NCBI RefSeq assembly: GCF_020907405.1
Contig: NZ_JAJJOE010000008.1
Location: forward strand, 124,001-188,000
DNA: 64,000 nucleotides
Origin: Arthrobacter sp. zg-Y769
Lineage (GTDB): Bacteria; Actinomycetota; Actinomycetes; Actinomycetales; Micrococcaceae
Direction of reading: 5' to 3'
Shown here piece by piece: positions 24,213 to 32,377 of the stretch. Made by a program: the position numbers and the translations under genes. Below the pieces are notes generated by a model that was given only the letters and a program-made list of their open reading frames with translations, ran no database searches and was not told where the DNA came from. Position 1 is the first letter of the stretch; each line of letters opens with the position of its first letter.

Positions 24213-26510
24213 ATGCCTACGTCCATGCCTGACCAGCCGTCCGGTGCTGCACTGCGGGAGCGGGTATCCGCCGTCCCGCAGGCCGAAAAACCCGTCCTGC
24301 TCTCCGGGGCGTCCTTCTGGACTACCGCCGCTGCCCCGGCGGCGGGGCTGCGTTCCCTGGTGCTCTCGGACGGGCCGCACGGTATCCGGCGCCCCCGCAG
24401 CGACTCCGAGCCGGGAATCGATGACGCCCTGCCGGCAACCTGCTTCCCGGCGGAATGCCTCACGGCCTGTTCCTGGGACCCGGAGCTTCTGGCCCGCCTC
24501 GGCACGGCGACCGCGAAGGAAGCCGCAGCGGCGCACGTCGACGTCGTACTGGGTCCCGGACTGAACATCAAACGCACTCCCCTGTGCGGACGCAACTTTG
24601 AATACTTCTCCGAAGACCCGCTGCTGGCCGGAGCACTCGGTGCCGCGTGGACCCGTGCACTGCAGTCCGAAGGGGTCGCGGCCTGCCCCAAGCATTTCGC
24701 CGCGAACAACCAGGAAGCGGACCGGATGCGCATTGACGCGGTGGTGGATGAACGCACCCTGCACGAGATTTACCTCAAGGCCTTTGAAACGGTGGTCCGG
24801 ACCGCACACCCGTGGACCCTGATGGCGGCCTACAACAAGGTCAACGGCATCCACGCCGCAGAGAACGCGGAGCTGCTGGACACGGTCCTGCGCAGTGAGT
24901 GGGGGTTTGACGGCCTGGTGATGTCCGACTGGGGTGCCGTCACGGACCGGGCGGCGGCGCTCGACGCCGGACTGGACCTGGAGATGCCCGCCAGCGGCGG
25001 CCTGGGGCCGGGTGAACTGCAGGCCGGCCTGGCTGCCGGCACCGTGAACCGGGACATGGTGGATACATCGGTGGCGAGGCTGCTGCAGCTGGCGGACCGC
25101 ACCGCTTCACCGGCGGGCGGAGCCGTGGATCCTGTAGAGCACCACCAGCTCGCACGGGAGGCCGCTGCGGCGTCCATGGTGCTGCTGAAGAACGAAGGCA
25201 GCATCCTGCCGCTCTCCCCGGAGCTGCGGCTGGCCGTGGTCGGCGAGCTGGCCCGCACCCCCCGGTACCAGGGCGCCGGATCCTCCCGGGTCACGCCCAC
25301 CCGGGTCAGCGTTCCCCTGGAGGTTTTGGCCGAGCGGACCGCTGCGGCTTCCTTCGCCGCCGGCTACCGGCTGGACGGAACCCCGGACCCGGCGCTGGTG
25401 GCGGAAGCGGAAACCGTTGCCGCCGCTGCCGACGCGGTGCTGTTCTTCCTGGGCCTGCCCCCGGACCGGGAGTCGGAGGGGTTCGACCGCCCCGACCTGC
25501 ACCTGCCGGAAAACCAGTTGGACCTGCTGCGCGCCGTGACCGCGGCGAACCCCTGGACGGTGGTGGTCCTGTTCAACGGGGGTGCCGTGGAGACCGGGTG
25601 GGCCGGGCAGGTTCCGGCGGTCCTGGAGGCGTGGCTGCCGGGCCAGGCTTCGGGGGAAGCGCTCGCCGACGTGCTGCTGGGCGAGGTCAACCCTTCAGGG
25701 AAGCTGGCCGAAACCTTTCCGCGCCGGATCGAGGACACCCCCGCCTTCGGGAACTACCCGGGCGAGGCAGGAACGGTCCGCTACGGCGAAGGGGTGTTGG
25801 TGGGATACCGGTGGTACGACGCTCGGGACATCGAACCGGCGTTCGCCTTCGGGCACGGGCTGTCCTATACCACCTTCGGGTTCAGTGGCCTGGCCCTGGG
25901 CCTGGCGGAAACGGAGACCGGCCCTGCCCTGACGGTCGAGGCGACCCTTACGAACAGCGGCACCAGGGCCGGCGCCGAAGTCCTGCAGGTGTACTCAGGT
26001 GCACCGGACGGACCTGCGGTTCGGCCGCCGCGCGAGCTGCGGGCCTTCCGAAAGGTGTTCCTTGAGCCCGGCGCCTCGGCTGCGGTTGCCCTCACCGTAC
26101 CGCTGCCGGCGCTGGCACGGTTCGATCCGGCGTCGCACCGGTGGATTACCGACGCCGGCACCTACCGGATCGACGTCGGGTCCTCCTCGCGGGACATCCG
26201 GCTCAGTGGAACCATCGAACTGCCCGGCACCGGCGGCGCCGCAGCGGTCCCGCTCACGCTGGACTCCACTGTTGCCGAGTGGCTGGCCCATCCGCTGGGG
26301 CGGCAGCTGCTGGGCGGCGGAGGCGCCGGCGGCAGCGGACGCGAAGACGGCATGGGCCCCGGCGGCATGGCTGATGCGCTGGCGCTCATGGGCAGCATGC
26401 CCCTGCGCCGGCTGGCCCGGTTCCCCGGCAGCCCCCTGACGCCGGACCGGCTGGACGGCCTGGAACAGGCGCTGCGCAGTCCCGGACCGTCCGAAGCGGA
26501 ATCCGCCTAG
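24213..26510 (+). CDS. Glycoside hydrolase family 3 beta-glucosidase-like enzyme
   Basis: Retaining exo-glycosidase that probably removes terminal beta-linked glucose or xylose. The 765 residues have the GH3 order: N-terminal barrel with KHFAANNQEADR and nucleophile Asp in GLVMSDWGAVTDRAA, an alpha/beta sandwich domain (LRLAVVGELARTPRYQGAGSSRV, VVVLFNGGAVE, EAWLPGQASGEALADVLLGEVNPSGKLAETFP) and a fibronectin-III-like domain (LTNSGTRAGAEVLQVY). After it comes a Gly/Met-rich linker and a short helical tail of about 70 residues that is not part of the core. No signal peptide, so it acts in the cytoplasm. ATG 24225 is an alternative start. Its TAG shares CTAG with the convergent gene. Confidence 0.92.
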   Translation: MPTSMPDQPSGAALRERVSAVPQAEKPVLLSGASFWTTAAAPAAGLRSLVLSDGPHGIRRPRSDSEPGIDDALPATCFPAECLTACSWDPELLARLGTATAKEAAAAHVDVVLGPGLNIKRTPLCGRNFEYFSEDPLLAGALGAAWTRALQSEGVAACPKHFAANNQEADRMRIDAVVDERTLHEIYLKAFETVVRTAHPWTLMAAYNKVNGIHAAENAELLDTVLRSEWGFDGLVMSDWGAVTDRAAALDAGLDLEMPASGGLGPGELQAGLAAGTVNRDMVDTSVARLLQLADRTASPAGGAVDPVEHHQLAREAAAASMVLLKNEGSILPLSPELRLAVVGELARTPRYQGAGSSRVTPTRVSVPLEVLAERTAAASFAAGYRLDGTPDPALVAEAETVAAAADAVLFFLGLPPDRESEGFDRPDLHLPENQLDLLRAVTAANPWTVVVLFNGGAVETGWAGQVPAVLEAWLPGQASGEALADVLLGEVNPSGKLAETFPRRIEDTPAFGNYPGEAGTVRYGEGVLVGYRWYDARDIEPAFAFGHGLSYTTFGFSGLALGLAETETGPALTVEATLTNSGTRAGAEVLQVYSGAPDGPAVRPPRELRAFRKVFLEPGASAAVALTVPLPALARFDPASHRWITDAGTYRIDVGSSSRDIRLSGTIELPGTGGAAAVPLTLDSTVAEWLAHPLGRQLLGGGGAGGSGREDGMGPGGMADALALMGSMPLRRLARFPGSPLTPDRLDGLEQALRSPGPSEAESA

Positions 26511-27613
26511 GCGGACAGCAGGGAGCGGTAGATTGCCTCGTGCGCGGCGGCTACCTGGCGGCGCTCGGCGGTCCGTTCCTCCCGACCCATTCCGGGCCAG
26601 GGCCGGGAAGCATGCACCTGCTTGAGTGCGTTGGCGAGGGACTGGGCGTCAAGTCCCTCTTCGTTATGGACGAATTCGGTGACGGCGGCGCGCTGCTGGG
26701 CGTAGAAGCCGCAGGACGGGGCCAGCACGGCCGTGCCGAGATCCGTGCAGGCCTCCAGCCAGCCGGAGTGGGTGCCGAACCGGTACGGCAGCACGGACAC
26801 GTCCAGGCTTGAGAGGTAGTCCCACAGTGCAGGTTCGTCGAAATAGTCGCGGACCTGCAGCTCGAGCCGCCCGGCATCGGCCGCTTCCGTGAGCCAGCGG
26901 TGCAGCTCCGGACGGAACTTCGCCCCTCCGGGAGTGAGGATGTCCGGATGCCCGTTCACCTGCAGCACTGCGCCGGGCAGCTGCTCCACGGCGTCGAGCA
27001 GGTCCGGCAGGATCGCCCCGTCCATCATGTTCGGGCGCAGGCTCTTCAGATGCACCCCGACGCGGAACTCCCCGCGGGGACCGGCGGCGAGACGCCGGGC
27101 CTGGCGCCGGTCGAGTTCGTCGAGACCGACTACATGCGGATGCGGCAGCACCTGCGGGCGGCGTCCCCACCGGCGCTCGACGACGTCGGCCGCCCCGGGG
27201 GTGAGCGTGATCAGCGCATCCGCCGCATTGATCAGCACATCCAGCTGCGCGTCGTGCGCGTCCGGGGTGAGGTGGTGCGGATTTCGCAGGTCGTGGACCG
27301 TGTAGACCAGCGGCTTGCCCCGGGACTTCAGCTCTTCGGTGACGGCCCGCAGGTCCCCGGGGGAAACCGCGTCGAAGCCGAAATGGATATGCATAAGGTC
27401 GAAGCTGTCCGCGTTGTCCCGGATCCAGCCGGCGTCGAGCATGACCGGCGGCCACCACTTCGCCTCGGTGGACTGGCCGGGGTTGCGGGGGTCGGGGTCC
27501 GGCAGGCGCACCACATGGTTTTCCCCGCCCGGAACCGCCCCGGTGTGCCGGATGTAGACCTGGCTGTGCGGCACTGACGCCACCCTGATGATCGAATCTG
27601 CCGCCGTGCCCAC
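26507..27613 (-). CDS. Glycosyltransferase, GT-B fold
   Basis: Probable nucleotide-sugar-dependent glycosyltransferase. The 368 residues contain the GT4-like acceptor-side motif DLMHIHFGFDAVSPGD and GKPLVYTVHDLRNP, then ALITLTPGAADVVERRWG at the domain boundary, and a C-terminal donor half ending with GWLEACTDLGTAVLAPSCGFY, where an E-x-x-x-x-x-G arrangement holds the nucleotide sugar. The start is the GTG at 27613 with GAAGGAG five bases upstream; the frame to 27703 crosses the promoter. It is divergent from a GT2 gene and belongs to a cluster of four transferases. The acceptor is unknown. Its stop shares CTAG with the GH3 gene. Confidence 0.8.
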   Translation of the reverse strand: MGTAADSIIRVASVPHSQVYIRHTGAVPGGENHVVRLPDPDPRNPGQSTEAKWWPPVMLDAGWIRDNADSFDLMHIHFGFDAVSPGDLRAVTEELKSRGKPLVYTVHDLRNPHHLTPDAHDAQLDVLINAADALITLTPGAADVVERRWGRRPQVLPHPHVVGLDELDRRQARRLAAGPRGEFRVGVHLKSLRPNMMDGAILPDLLDAVEQLPGAVLQVNGHPDILTPGGAKFRPELHRWLTEAADAGRLELQVRDYFDEPALWDYLSSLDVSVLPYRFGTHSGWLEACTDLGTAVLAPSCGFYAQQRAAVTEFVHNEEGLDAQSLANALKQVHASRPWPGMGREERTAERRQVAAAHEAIYRSLLSA

Positions 27614-27650
27614 GCCTACTCCTTCTTCGCTGCAAAAAACCTTGTTCAGT

Positions 27651-27663
27651 ATACTTAGTATTT
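27651..27663. promoter_or_regulatory. AT-rich palindrome between divergent glycosyltransferase genes
   Basis: An ATACTTAGTAT palindrome (5-bp arms around a single T) sits in an AT-rich patch between the GTG at 27613 and the ATG at 27703. A close relative of its TAAGTAT half is found upstream of the GT4 gene near 30868-30880. It may be a promoter, an operator, or both. Confidence 0.4.
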
Positions 27664-27702
27664 TGCGGCGTCCGCGAAGGGTGCCCCCGGCGGAAGGAAC
27701 CA

Positions 27703-28608
27703 ATGCAGCCGCAGCAGACCGGCTCCGATCAGGCGTTTTCGGTGCTTATCATCAGCTCCGGACGGGACGCACATTTAGCCAATGCGGTTCGGGGGATCTG
27801 CCGTTCCACCCGGCCGCCCGCCGAGATCGTGGTCTGCTACATGGGCCAGCCCTCAGCCGTTCCTCCGCCCGGCACCCTGCCGCTCCGGGTGGTGCACGTG
27901 GCCGGGCGCCCCGGTGAACCGCTCCCCCTCGGTGCGGCCCGGAATGCCGCTGCCGCCGCCGCCCGGTTCGACACCCTGGTTTTCCTGGACGTGGACTGCA
28001 TCCCGGGCGCGGAGATGTTCGGGCAGCTGCTGGCTGACCTGGACCGGACCGGCGGCCTGGTGATGGCTGCGCCCCGCTACCTCACGGCGGACGCGGATGT
28101 GCGGGCCTGGGCGTCCGACGGCGGTGAAGGGGTGCTGGTGCGGGATTCCGTGCCCCACCACGCCCGCGCCGCCCTGGCACCGGCGCCGGGAGAGCCGGCG
28201 GCGGCGTCGGAGGACTACGCTTTGTTCTGGTCCCTGGGGTTCGCCGTACGCCGGGAGACGTTCGAGCGGATCGGCGGCTTTGACGAATCCTTTGCCGGGT
28301 ACGGCGGCGAAGATACGGACTTTGCCTTCACCGCCCGGCTCCGGGGCGTCCCCCTGGCCTTCTCCGCGGCAACCATGTTCCACCAGCACCACGGGGTGCA
28401 CCGGCCGCCGCTGCAGCACCTGGACTCGATAGTGGTTAACGCCGAGGCGTTCCGGCGCAAATGGGGAAGCTGGCCGATGACCGGCTGGCTGGAGGCCTTT
28501 GCCCGGGACGGCTACGTGTCCTGGGACCGTGACGCCGCGCAACTGAAGCTGCTGCGCCGCCCCGGTTCCGCCGAGCTTGCGGCGGCCAGGGTCAACGCGC
28601 CGTACTGA
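27703..28608 (+). CDS. Family 2 glycosyltransferase (GT-A fold)
   Basis: Inverting GT-A glycosyltransferase of 301 residues. The N-terminal strand reads FSVLIISSGRDAHLANAVRGI, GAARNAAAAAARFDTLVFLDVDCIPG carries the DxD metal site, and the acceptor-side motif FAGYGGEDTDFAFTARLRG is the ED-containing galactosyltransferase C-terminal signature (Glyco_transf_7C type). No membrane segment is evident, so it is cytoplasmic or peripheral. It diverges from one GT gene and overlaps the 3' end of the next convergent GT gene by 17 bases. The sugar and acceptor are unknown; a cell-surface polymer is likely from context. Confidence 0.87.
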   Translation: MQPQQTGSDQAFSVLIISSGRDAHLANAVRGICRSTRPPAEIVVCYMGQPSAVPPPGTLPLRVVHVAGRPGEPLPLGAARNAAAAAARFDTLVFLDVDCIPGAEMFGQLLADLDRTGGLVMAAPRYLTADADVRAWASDGGEGVLVRDSVPHHARAALAPAPGEPAAASEDYALFWSLGFAVRRETFERIGGFDESFAGYGGEDTDFAFTARLRGVPLAFSAATMFHQHHGVHRPPLQHLDSIVVNAEAFRRKWGSWPMTGWLEAFARDGYVSWDRDAAQLKLLRRPGSAELAAARVNAPY

Positions 28609-29695
28609 CGTCCCTGCCGCCGGACACAGCGTCTGTGTAGCCGCCGGACACCGCCGCGTCCACGGCAGCCAGGAACCGGTGCCGGAATTCCTCCTCGGAA
28701 ACCAGCAGGGTCCGGGCCAACAGGTCCGGATCCGTTCCGCGCAGCTCCTCCAGGGTGTGCTGCCAGTCCCGGACTGCGGCGAAGCCTGCCGCGTCGGCTG
28801 CCCCCGCCGCGGCCAGCGACTCGGCGAAGGCGGCCTGTTCCCGGAAGGGCCGGGGCTCCGGGACCAGCAGTGCCGGACGCCGGGCAGCAGCGGCCGCGGC
28901 AACCGCGTTGTGCCCGGCAGACGTCACTATGACATCCGCGGCGGCCAGCCGGGGACCCGGATCAGCCACTACGCCCAGCAGCGACACATTCGGCGGAACC
29001 GTTCCCGCCGCACCGGCAGTGTGTCCCATGACTTCCCACCGCCACCCGGGGGTCCGGCGGGCCGCTGCGAGGACATCGTCCAGGGCCACGCCGCTGCCGC
29101 CCAGGGAGGTCTGCACCGCAACGGTCCGGGGCTGCACGGGGATGCTTCCCGCGGTCGGCGCGGTGTGCGGAGCCAGCATGCCCAGGTAGGTGCTTTTGGC
29201 CCCGTACGCCTGCAGGTGGGCCGGGTCTTCGACGGATTCCGGGAAGTACGCGATCAGCTGCGAAACGGAGTCATAGGCCAGCCGGTGGGGCAGGTCCGTC
29301 CGGTCTCCGTGCATCCGGCGGTGGATCACCGGATAGCCGGCCAGCCGGGCGAAAACCGCAGTCTCCACGGACACGTCCACCACCACTACGTCCGGAGCGA
29401 AGTCCTCCCATAGCCGGTGCAGCCGGGCGAACCGAGCCTGCAGGGCCGGCCCGGACGGCGCGTAGTGCAGGAACCCGCCCGGGCCCGGGGGAAAGGGACC
29501 ATCGGGGCCGACGTCGGGCGGCAGCGGAGCGAACCGCGCGCCGCCCGGCAGCACCGGAGCTCCCCCGGCCGGGGGTGTTCCGGTAACCAGCAGGTCCACG
29601 GCAGCCGTCCGGGCAATGTTCGCGGCGTGGCGCAGGTGTCCGGTGCCGTGGTGGTGTGCGTAGTAAGCCACGCGGGGCAGGCGGGAGGAAGTCAC
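28592..29695 (-). CDS. Glycosyltransferase, MurG/UGT-like GT-B fold
   Basis: 367 residues. The N-terminus YYAHHHGTGHLRHAANIARTAAVDLLVTGTPP has the glycine-rich GTGH loop of the MurG/UGT/EpsF-like families. The C-terminal donor domain contains AVQTSLGGSG, DVIVTSAGHNAVAAAAAARRPALLVPEPRPFREQ, which matches the nucleotide-sugar loop where families have GG-x-x-T or similar. Twelve bases separate it from the upstream GT4 gene on the same strand, so the two form an operon. Its acceptor is unknown. The 3' end overlaps the convergent GT2 gene. Confidence 0.83.
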   Translation of the reverse strand: MTSSRLPRVAYYAHHHGTGHLRHAANIARTAAVDLLVTGTPPAGGAPVLPGGARFAPLPPDVGPDGPFPPGPGGFLHYAPSGPALQARFARLHRLWEDFAPDVVVVDVSVETAVFARLAGYPVIHRRMHGDRTDLPHRLAYDSVSQLIAYFPESVEDPAHLQAYGAKSTYLGMLAPHTAPTAGSIPVQPRTVAVQTSLGGSGVALDDVLAAARRTPGWRWEVMGHTAGAAGTVPPNVSLLGVVADPGPRLAAADVIVTSAGHNAVAAAAAARRPALLVPEPRPFREQAAFAESLAAAGAADAAGFAAVRDWQHTLEELRGTDPDLLARTLLVSEEEFRHRFLAAVDAAVSGGYTDAVSGGRDVSTAR

Positions 29696-29707
29696 GTACG
29701 GCTCCGG

Positions 29708-30868
29708 TTAGGGCACGAGGGCTGCGCCGGGCCGGCCGGCATCGGGCCGGGTGGACGGCAGTCCGTCGGGATCAAGCAGGGAACGCACCTGGTCCTCGTA
29801 GGCGTCCACCATGGCCGCTGCGCTGAAGCGGGCCGCCGATTTCCGTACGCGGTCCCGGTCCAGGACGCGGGCGGCGGTGACGGCCGCGGCCAGGGCATCG
29901 GCTCCAAGGCCTTCGGCCAGGCGGCCGCCGTCGGCGTCGATGATCTCCGGCATCGCGCCCAGCGGCAGGGCAGCCACCGGCGTACCGCAGGCCATGGCCT
30001 CCAGGGCGGTGAGTCCGAAGGGCTCCGACCACACCGGCGACGCGATGAAGACGTCCCCTGAACCGAGAAAGTCGGCCAGGTCCCTATGGTCGAGGTGGCC
30101 AACGTGCTGAACTCCCCGGCCAAGGTGCGGCGCGACCGTGCGGTCGAAGTACCTGGCATCGCTGATCGGCCCGGCAAAGTGCAGTTCCATGCCCGCCATC
30201 CGCGCGGCGTCGATCGCAATGTGCAGACCCTTTTCCGGGGTGACCCGGCCGGCCCAGACGGCCGTTCCGGTGCGCCGCCCGGTGCCTGCGGGCCAATCCG
30301 CGAGCCGGATGCCGTTGTGGATGACGTGCAGGTCCGGCAGATGCGTGGACCAGCCGGTGGTGTTGCGGGCGGAAACGCTGACGAAGCGGTGCAGCGGGGA
30401 GAGCGGTGCCCGGCCGTCCTCGACGGCGTCCAGGATCCACGGCAGCGGCGGGGTGTGGAGGATGGTCAGCATCGGCTGATCGGCCAGCCTGAGGTAGGGC
30501 AGCAGGCTCAGCGAGTTGTTTACGACTACGTCGAACCCGCCGTCCCGGACGGCAGCGATGGCAGAACCCAGGGCAGCATCCAGGGTCTGCTGCTGGCGGT
30601 GCATCTCTTCCGGAGCCAGGCCCCGCCGGAACTCGAAGTCTTCCGCGAGGACCTCCACCACCCGGCCCCCGGACACGGAGCCGGCCTTGGCGAAAAGCGT
30701 GACGTCGTGGCCGCGGGAGGCGAATTCATCAGCCATCAGCGAAGTGTGCATTTCCAGTCCGCCGAGGAACGGGCTGGAGACGGGGTGGTGCAGGTGGGAC
30801 AGGACCGCTATCCGCAGGCGCTCCCCGCCCGCCGCGTGCCCCTGCGGCAGGGGGAAGTTCAAACTCAT
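29708..30868 (-). CDS. Family 4 glycosyltransferase
   Basis: Retaining GT-B enzyme of 386 residues. The N-terminal half has RIAVLSHLHHPVSSPFLGGLEMHTSLMADEFASRGHDVTLFA, the classic GT4 opening with the G-G-x-E/M loop. The C-terminal half has WAGRVTPEKGLHIAIDAARMAGMELHFAGP, VQHVGHLDHRDLADFLGSGDVFIASPVWSEPFGLTALEAMACGTPVAALPLGAMPEII, including the EPFGLTALEAMACG E-x7-E motif that binds the donor. First gene of the two-gene glycosyltransferase operon. A TTAGTAAGTAT element lies directly before the start. Confidence 0.92.
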   Translation of the reverse strand: MSLNFPLPQGHAAGGERLRIAVLSHLHHPVSSPFLGGLEMHTSLMADEFASRGHDVTLFAKAGSVSGGRVVEVLAEDFEFRRGLAPEEMHRQQQTLDAALGSAIAAVRDGGFDVVVNNSLSLLPYLRLADQPMLTILHTPPLPWILDAVEDGRAPLSPLHRFVSVSARNTTGWSTHLPDLHVIHNGIRLADWPAGTGRRTGTAVWAGRVTPEKGLHIAIDAARMAGMELHFAGPISDARYFDRTVAPHLGRGVQHVGHLDHRDLADFLGSGDVFIASPVWSEPFGLTALEAMACGTPVAALPLGAMPEIIDADGGRLAEGLGADALAAAVTAARVLDRDRVRKSAARFSAAAMVDAYEDQVRSLLDPDGLPSTRPDAGRPGAALVP

Positions 30869-30951
30869 ATTAGTAAGTATGCCTTGGATTGCGGGTCCGG
30901 GCCGGGAGGGGCTCCGGGCGCCGGCGGACGGGGCGGACGCTGCCGGGGCCG

Positions 30952-31401
30952 CTAGGCCGAGAACGGCTCCGCGCCGAAGGGCACCGGCGGAATGTGGTGC
31001 GAGGGCAGCCGGTCGCGGTCGTAGCTGATGGTGCTGTAGCCGTGCGGGACGGGCTTGCCTTCCTCGTTCAGGTTGACGAACACGATCTTGTCGATCGTCA
31101 GGATGCTGCGGCGGGTGATCATGTTCCGGACTTCGGCCTGCATGGTCAGGGAGGTACGCCCGAACTTGGTCGCGGTGAGCCCCATCTCAATCAGGTCGCC
31201 CTGCACCGCCGAGCTGACGAAGTTGATCTCCGACATGAATTTAGTGACCACCCGGCCGTTGCCCATCTGCAGGATGGCATAAACGGTTGCTTCCTCGTCG
31301 ATCCAGCGCAGCAGGCTGCCGCCGAACAGGGTTCCGTTGGCGTTCAGGTCCTCGGGGCGGACCCATTTGCGGGTGTGGAAATTGATGTTCTCAAGGGGCA
31401 T
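30952..31401 (-). CDS. Acyl-CoA thioesterase, YciA/BFIT hotdog family
   Basis: Hydrolyses acyl-CoA to free acid and CoA. The 149 residues form a single hotdog domain: WVRPEDLNANGTLFGGSLLRWIDEEATVYA with the Asn and Asp typical of the acyl-CoA hydrolase (YciA) group, VTKFMSEINFVSSAVQGDLIEMGL, then ITRRSILTIDKIVFVNLNEEGKPVPHG. Substrate length is not predictable. Directly upstream of the ATG at 31401 lies a DnaA-box-like nonamer. It is transcribed on its own or together with the gene behind it on the same strand. Confidence 0.9.
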   Translation of the reverse strand: MPLENINFHTRKWVRPEDLNANGTLFGGSLLRWIDEEATVYAILQMGNGRVVTKFMSEINFVSSAVQGDLIEMGLTATKFGRTSLTMQAEVRNMITRRSILTIDKIVFVNLNEEGKPVPHGYSTISYDRDRLPSHHIPPVPFGAEPFSA

Positions 31402-31410
31402 ATATTCAGC

Positions 31411-31419
31411 TTATCCACA
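31411..31419 (+). promoter_or_regulatory. Consensus DnaA box near a thioesterase start
   Basis: TTATCCACA, the strict DnaA-box consensus, lies ten bases upstream of the thioesterase ATG. On the minus strand the same bases give GGATAA, which may instead belong to a -10 region. Confidence 0.3.
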
Positions 31420-31532
31420 GCTTTCCGGCCCACCCGCCGGATCCGTGGATGCCTTGCTCACAGACCCCTGTTAGGTGCCTGACGCTGCTGTGACAGCGCT
31501 CCCGGCGCAGTGGCCGCTGCGGCGGCACCGCT

Positions 31533-32363
31533 TTAGTCGGGGTCCTCATTAAGCAGGTCGCCGAGATGGGTAAGGTCACCGTCCGGCGGAACTTCCATGG
31601 CCTCGAACGCTGTGTCCCGGAGCAGATCGTCGATCAGTCCGGCCGGCCCGCCTACCAGCGTGGAGTCGAAATCGATCTCGGAAGCGAGAAACCACGTCCG
31701 GTCGGCCGGCCAGAGCAGGTTGGGGCTCTGCAGCGGATCCCAGCCGTTGCGGCCCTGCCACTCCGGGTCCGCGAAGACCGCCAGGTCCCCGGCAAACAGC
31801 AGGTACCCGCGGTTCGGGAGCTCGAGGCGGGAAGCAGTCCCGACGCCGTCGTACCCCAGGAAGGGCTGCGGCAGCGGTTCATGGGTGACGGTCCCGTCCG
31901 CGGAAAAGGTAATGCTTTCCCCGCTGCCGGTCACCCAGCCGTAGCCGTCCCAAAGACCGGCGAGGCACCGGCGAGGGGCTTCAGTGTGCGCGGCCAGGAC
32001 ACGGCTGACCCCGGCCAGCGTCGCGGCGGGCAGCGAGCCCACCAGCGGATCTTCGTAGTGCCATCCCGGTTCATTCCACACCGGGTTGCGGTAACCGGCC
32101 AGGATGGACTCCCACTGCATCAGCGGGTGGGCGACCGTGCCGCGGGACGCCGCCAGCTGAACCCAGCTCATGGTGCGGGACTCAACCGGCACCGGCACCT
32201 CCCGGTGCCAGCTCAGCAGCTGCGCCCGAATCGGATGGAAGATTCTGGCATAGGCCTCGAATCCTTCCGGAACGGTGCCGGAGACGGTACCGGCCCGGGC
32301 CAGCCGTCCGGCGATCCAGGCACCTGCCTCCGGGTCGGCAAGCGGCCCTTCCAACCTCGTCAT
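31533..32363 (-). CDS. Hypothetical protein, no recognised domain
   Basis: A 276-residue acidic soluble protein that I cannot assign. It is rich in Trp (SWVQLAASRG, NPVWNEPGWHYEDP, GRNGWDPLQSPNLLWPADRTWFLASEIDFDSTLVGG), with no signal peptide or membrane segment. The pattern of an aromatic-rich core ending in LIDDLLRDTAFEAMEVPPDGDLTHLGDLLNEDP looks like a small globular actinobacterial-specific family. Codon use matches its neighbours, so it is a real gene. It is 14 bases downstream of the DUF4389 gene on the same strand and is probably co-transcribed with it. Confidence 0.8.
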   Translation of the reverse strand: MTRLEGPLADPEAGAWIAGRLARAGTVSGTVPEGFEAYARIFHPIRAQLLSWHREVPVPVESRTMSWVQLAASRGTVAHPLMQWESILAGYRNPVWNEPGWHYEDPLVGSLPAATLAGVSRVLAAHTEAPRRCLAGLWDGYGWVTGSGESITFSADGTVTHEPLPQPFLGYDGVGTASRLELPNRGYLLFAGDLAVFADPEWQGRNGWDPLQSPNLLWPADRTWFLASEIDFDSTLVGGPAGLIDDLLRDTAFEAMEVPPDGDLTHLGDLLNEDPD

Positions 32364-32377
32364 GCGGCCAGTATGCC

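Noticed and set aside
27614-27703. N-terminal extension of the glycosyltransferase to 27703
   Set aside because: It crosses the AT-rich divergent promoter and the GTG at 27613 has a clear GAAGGAG site.
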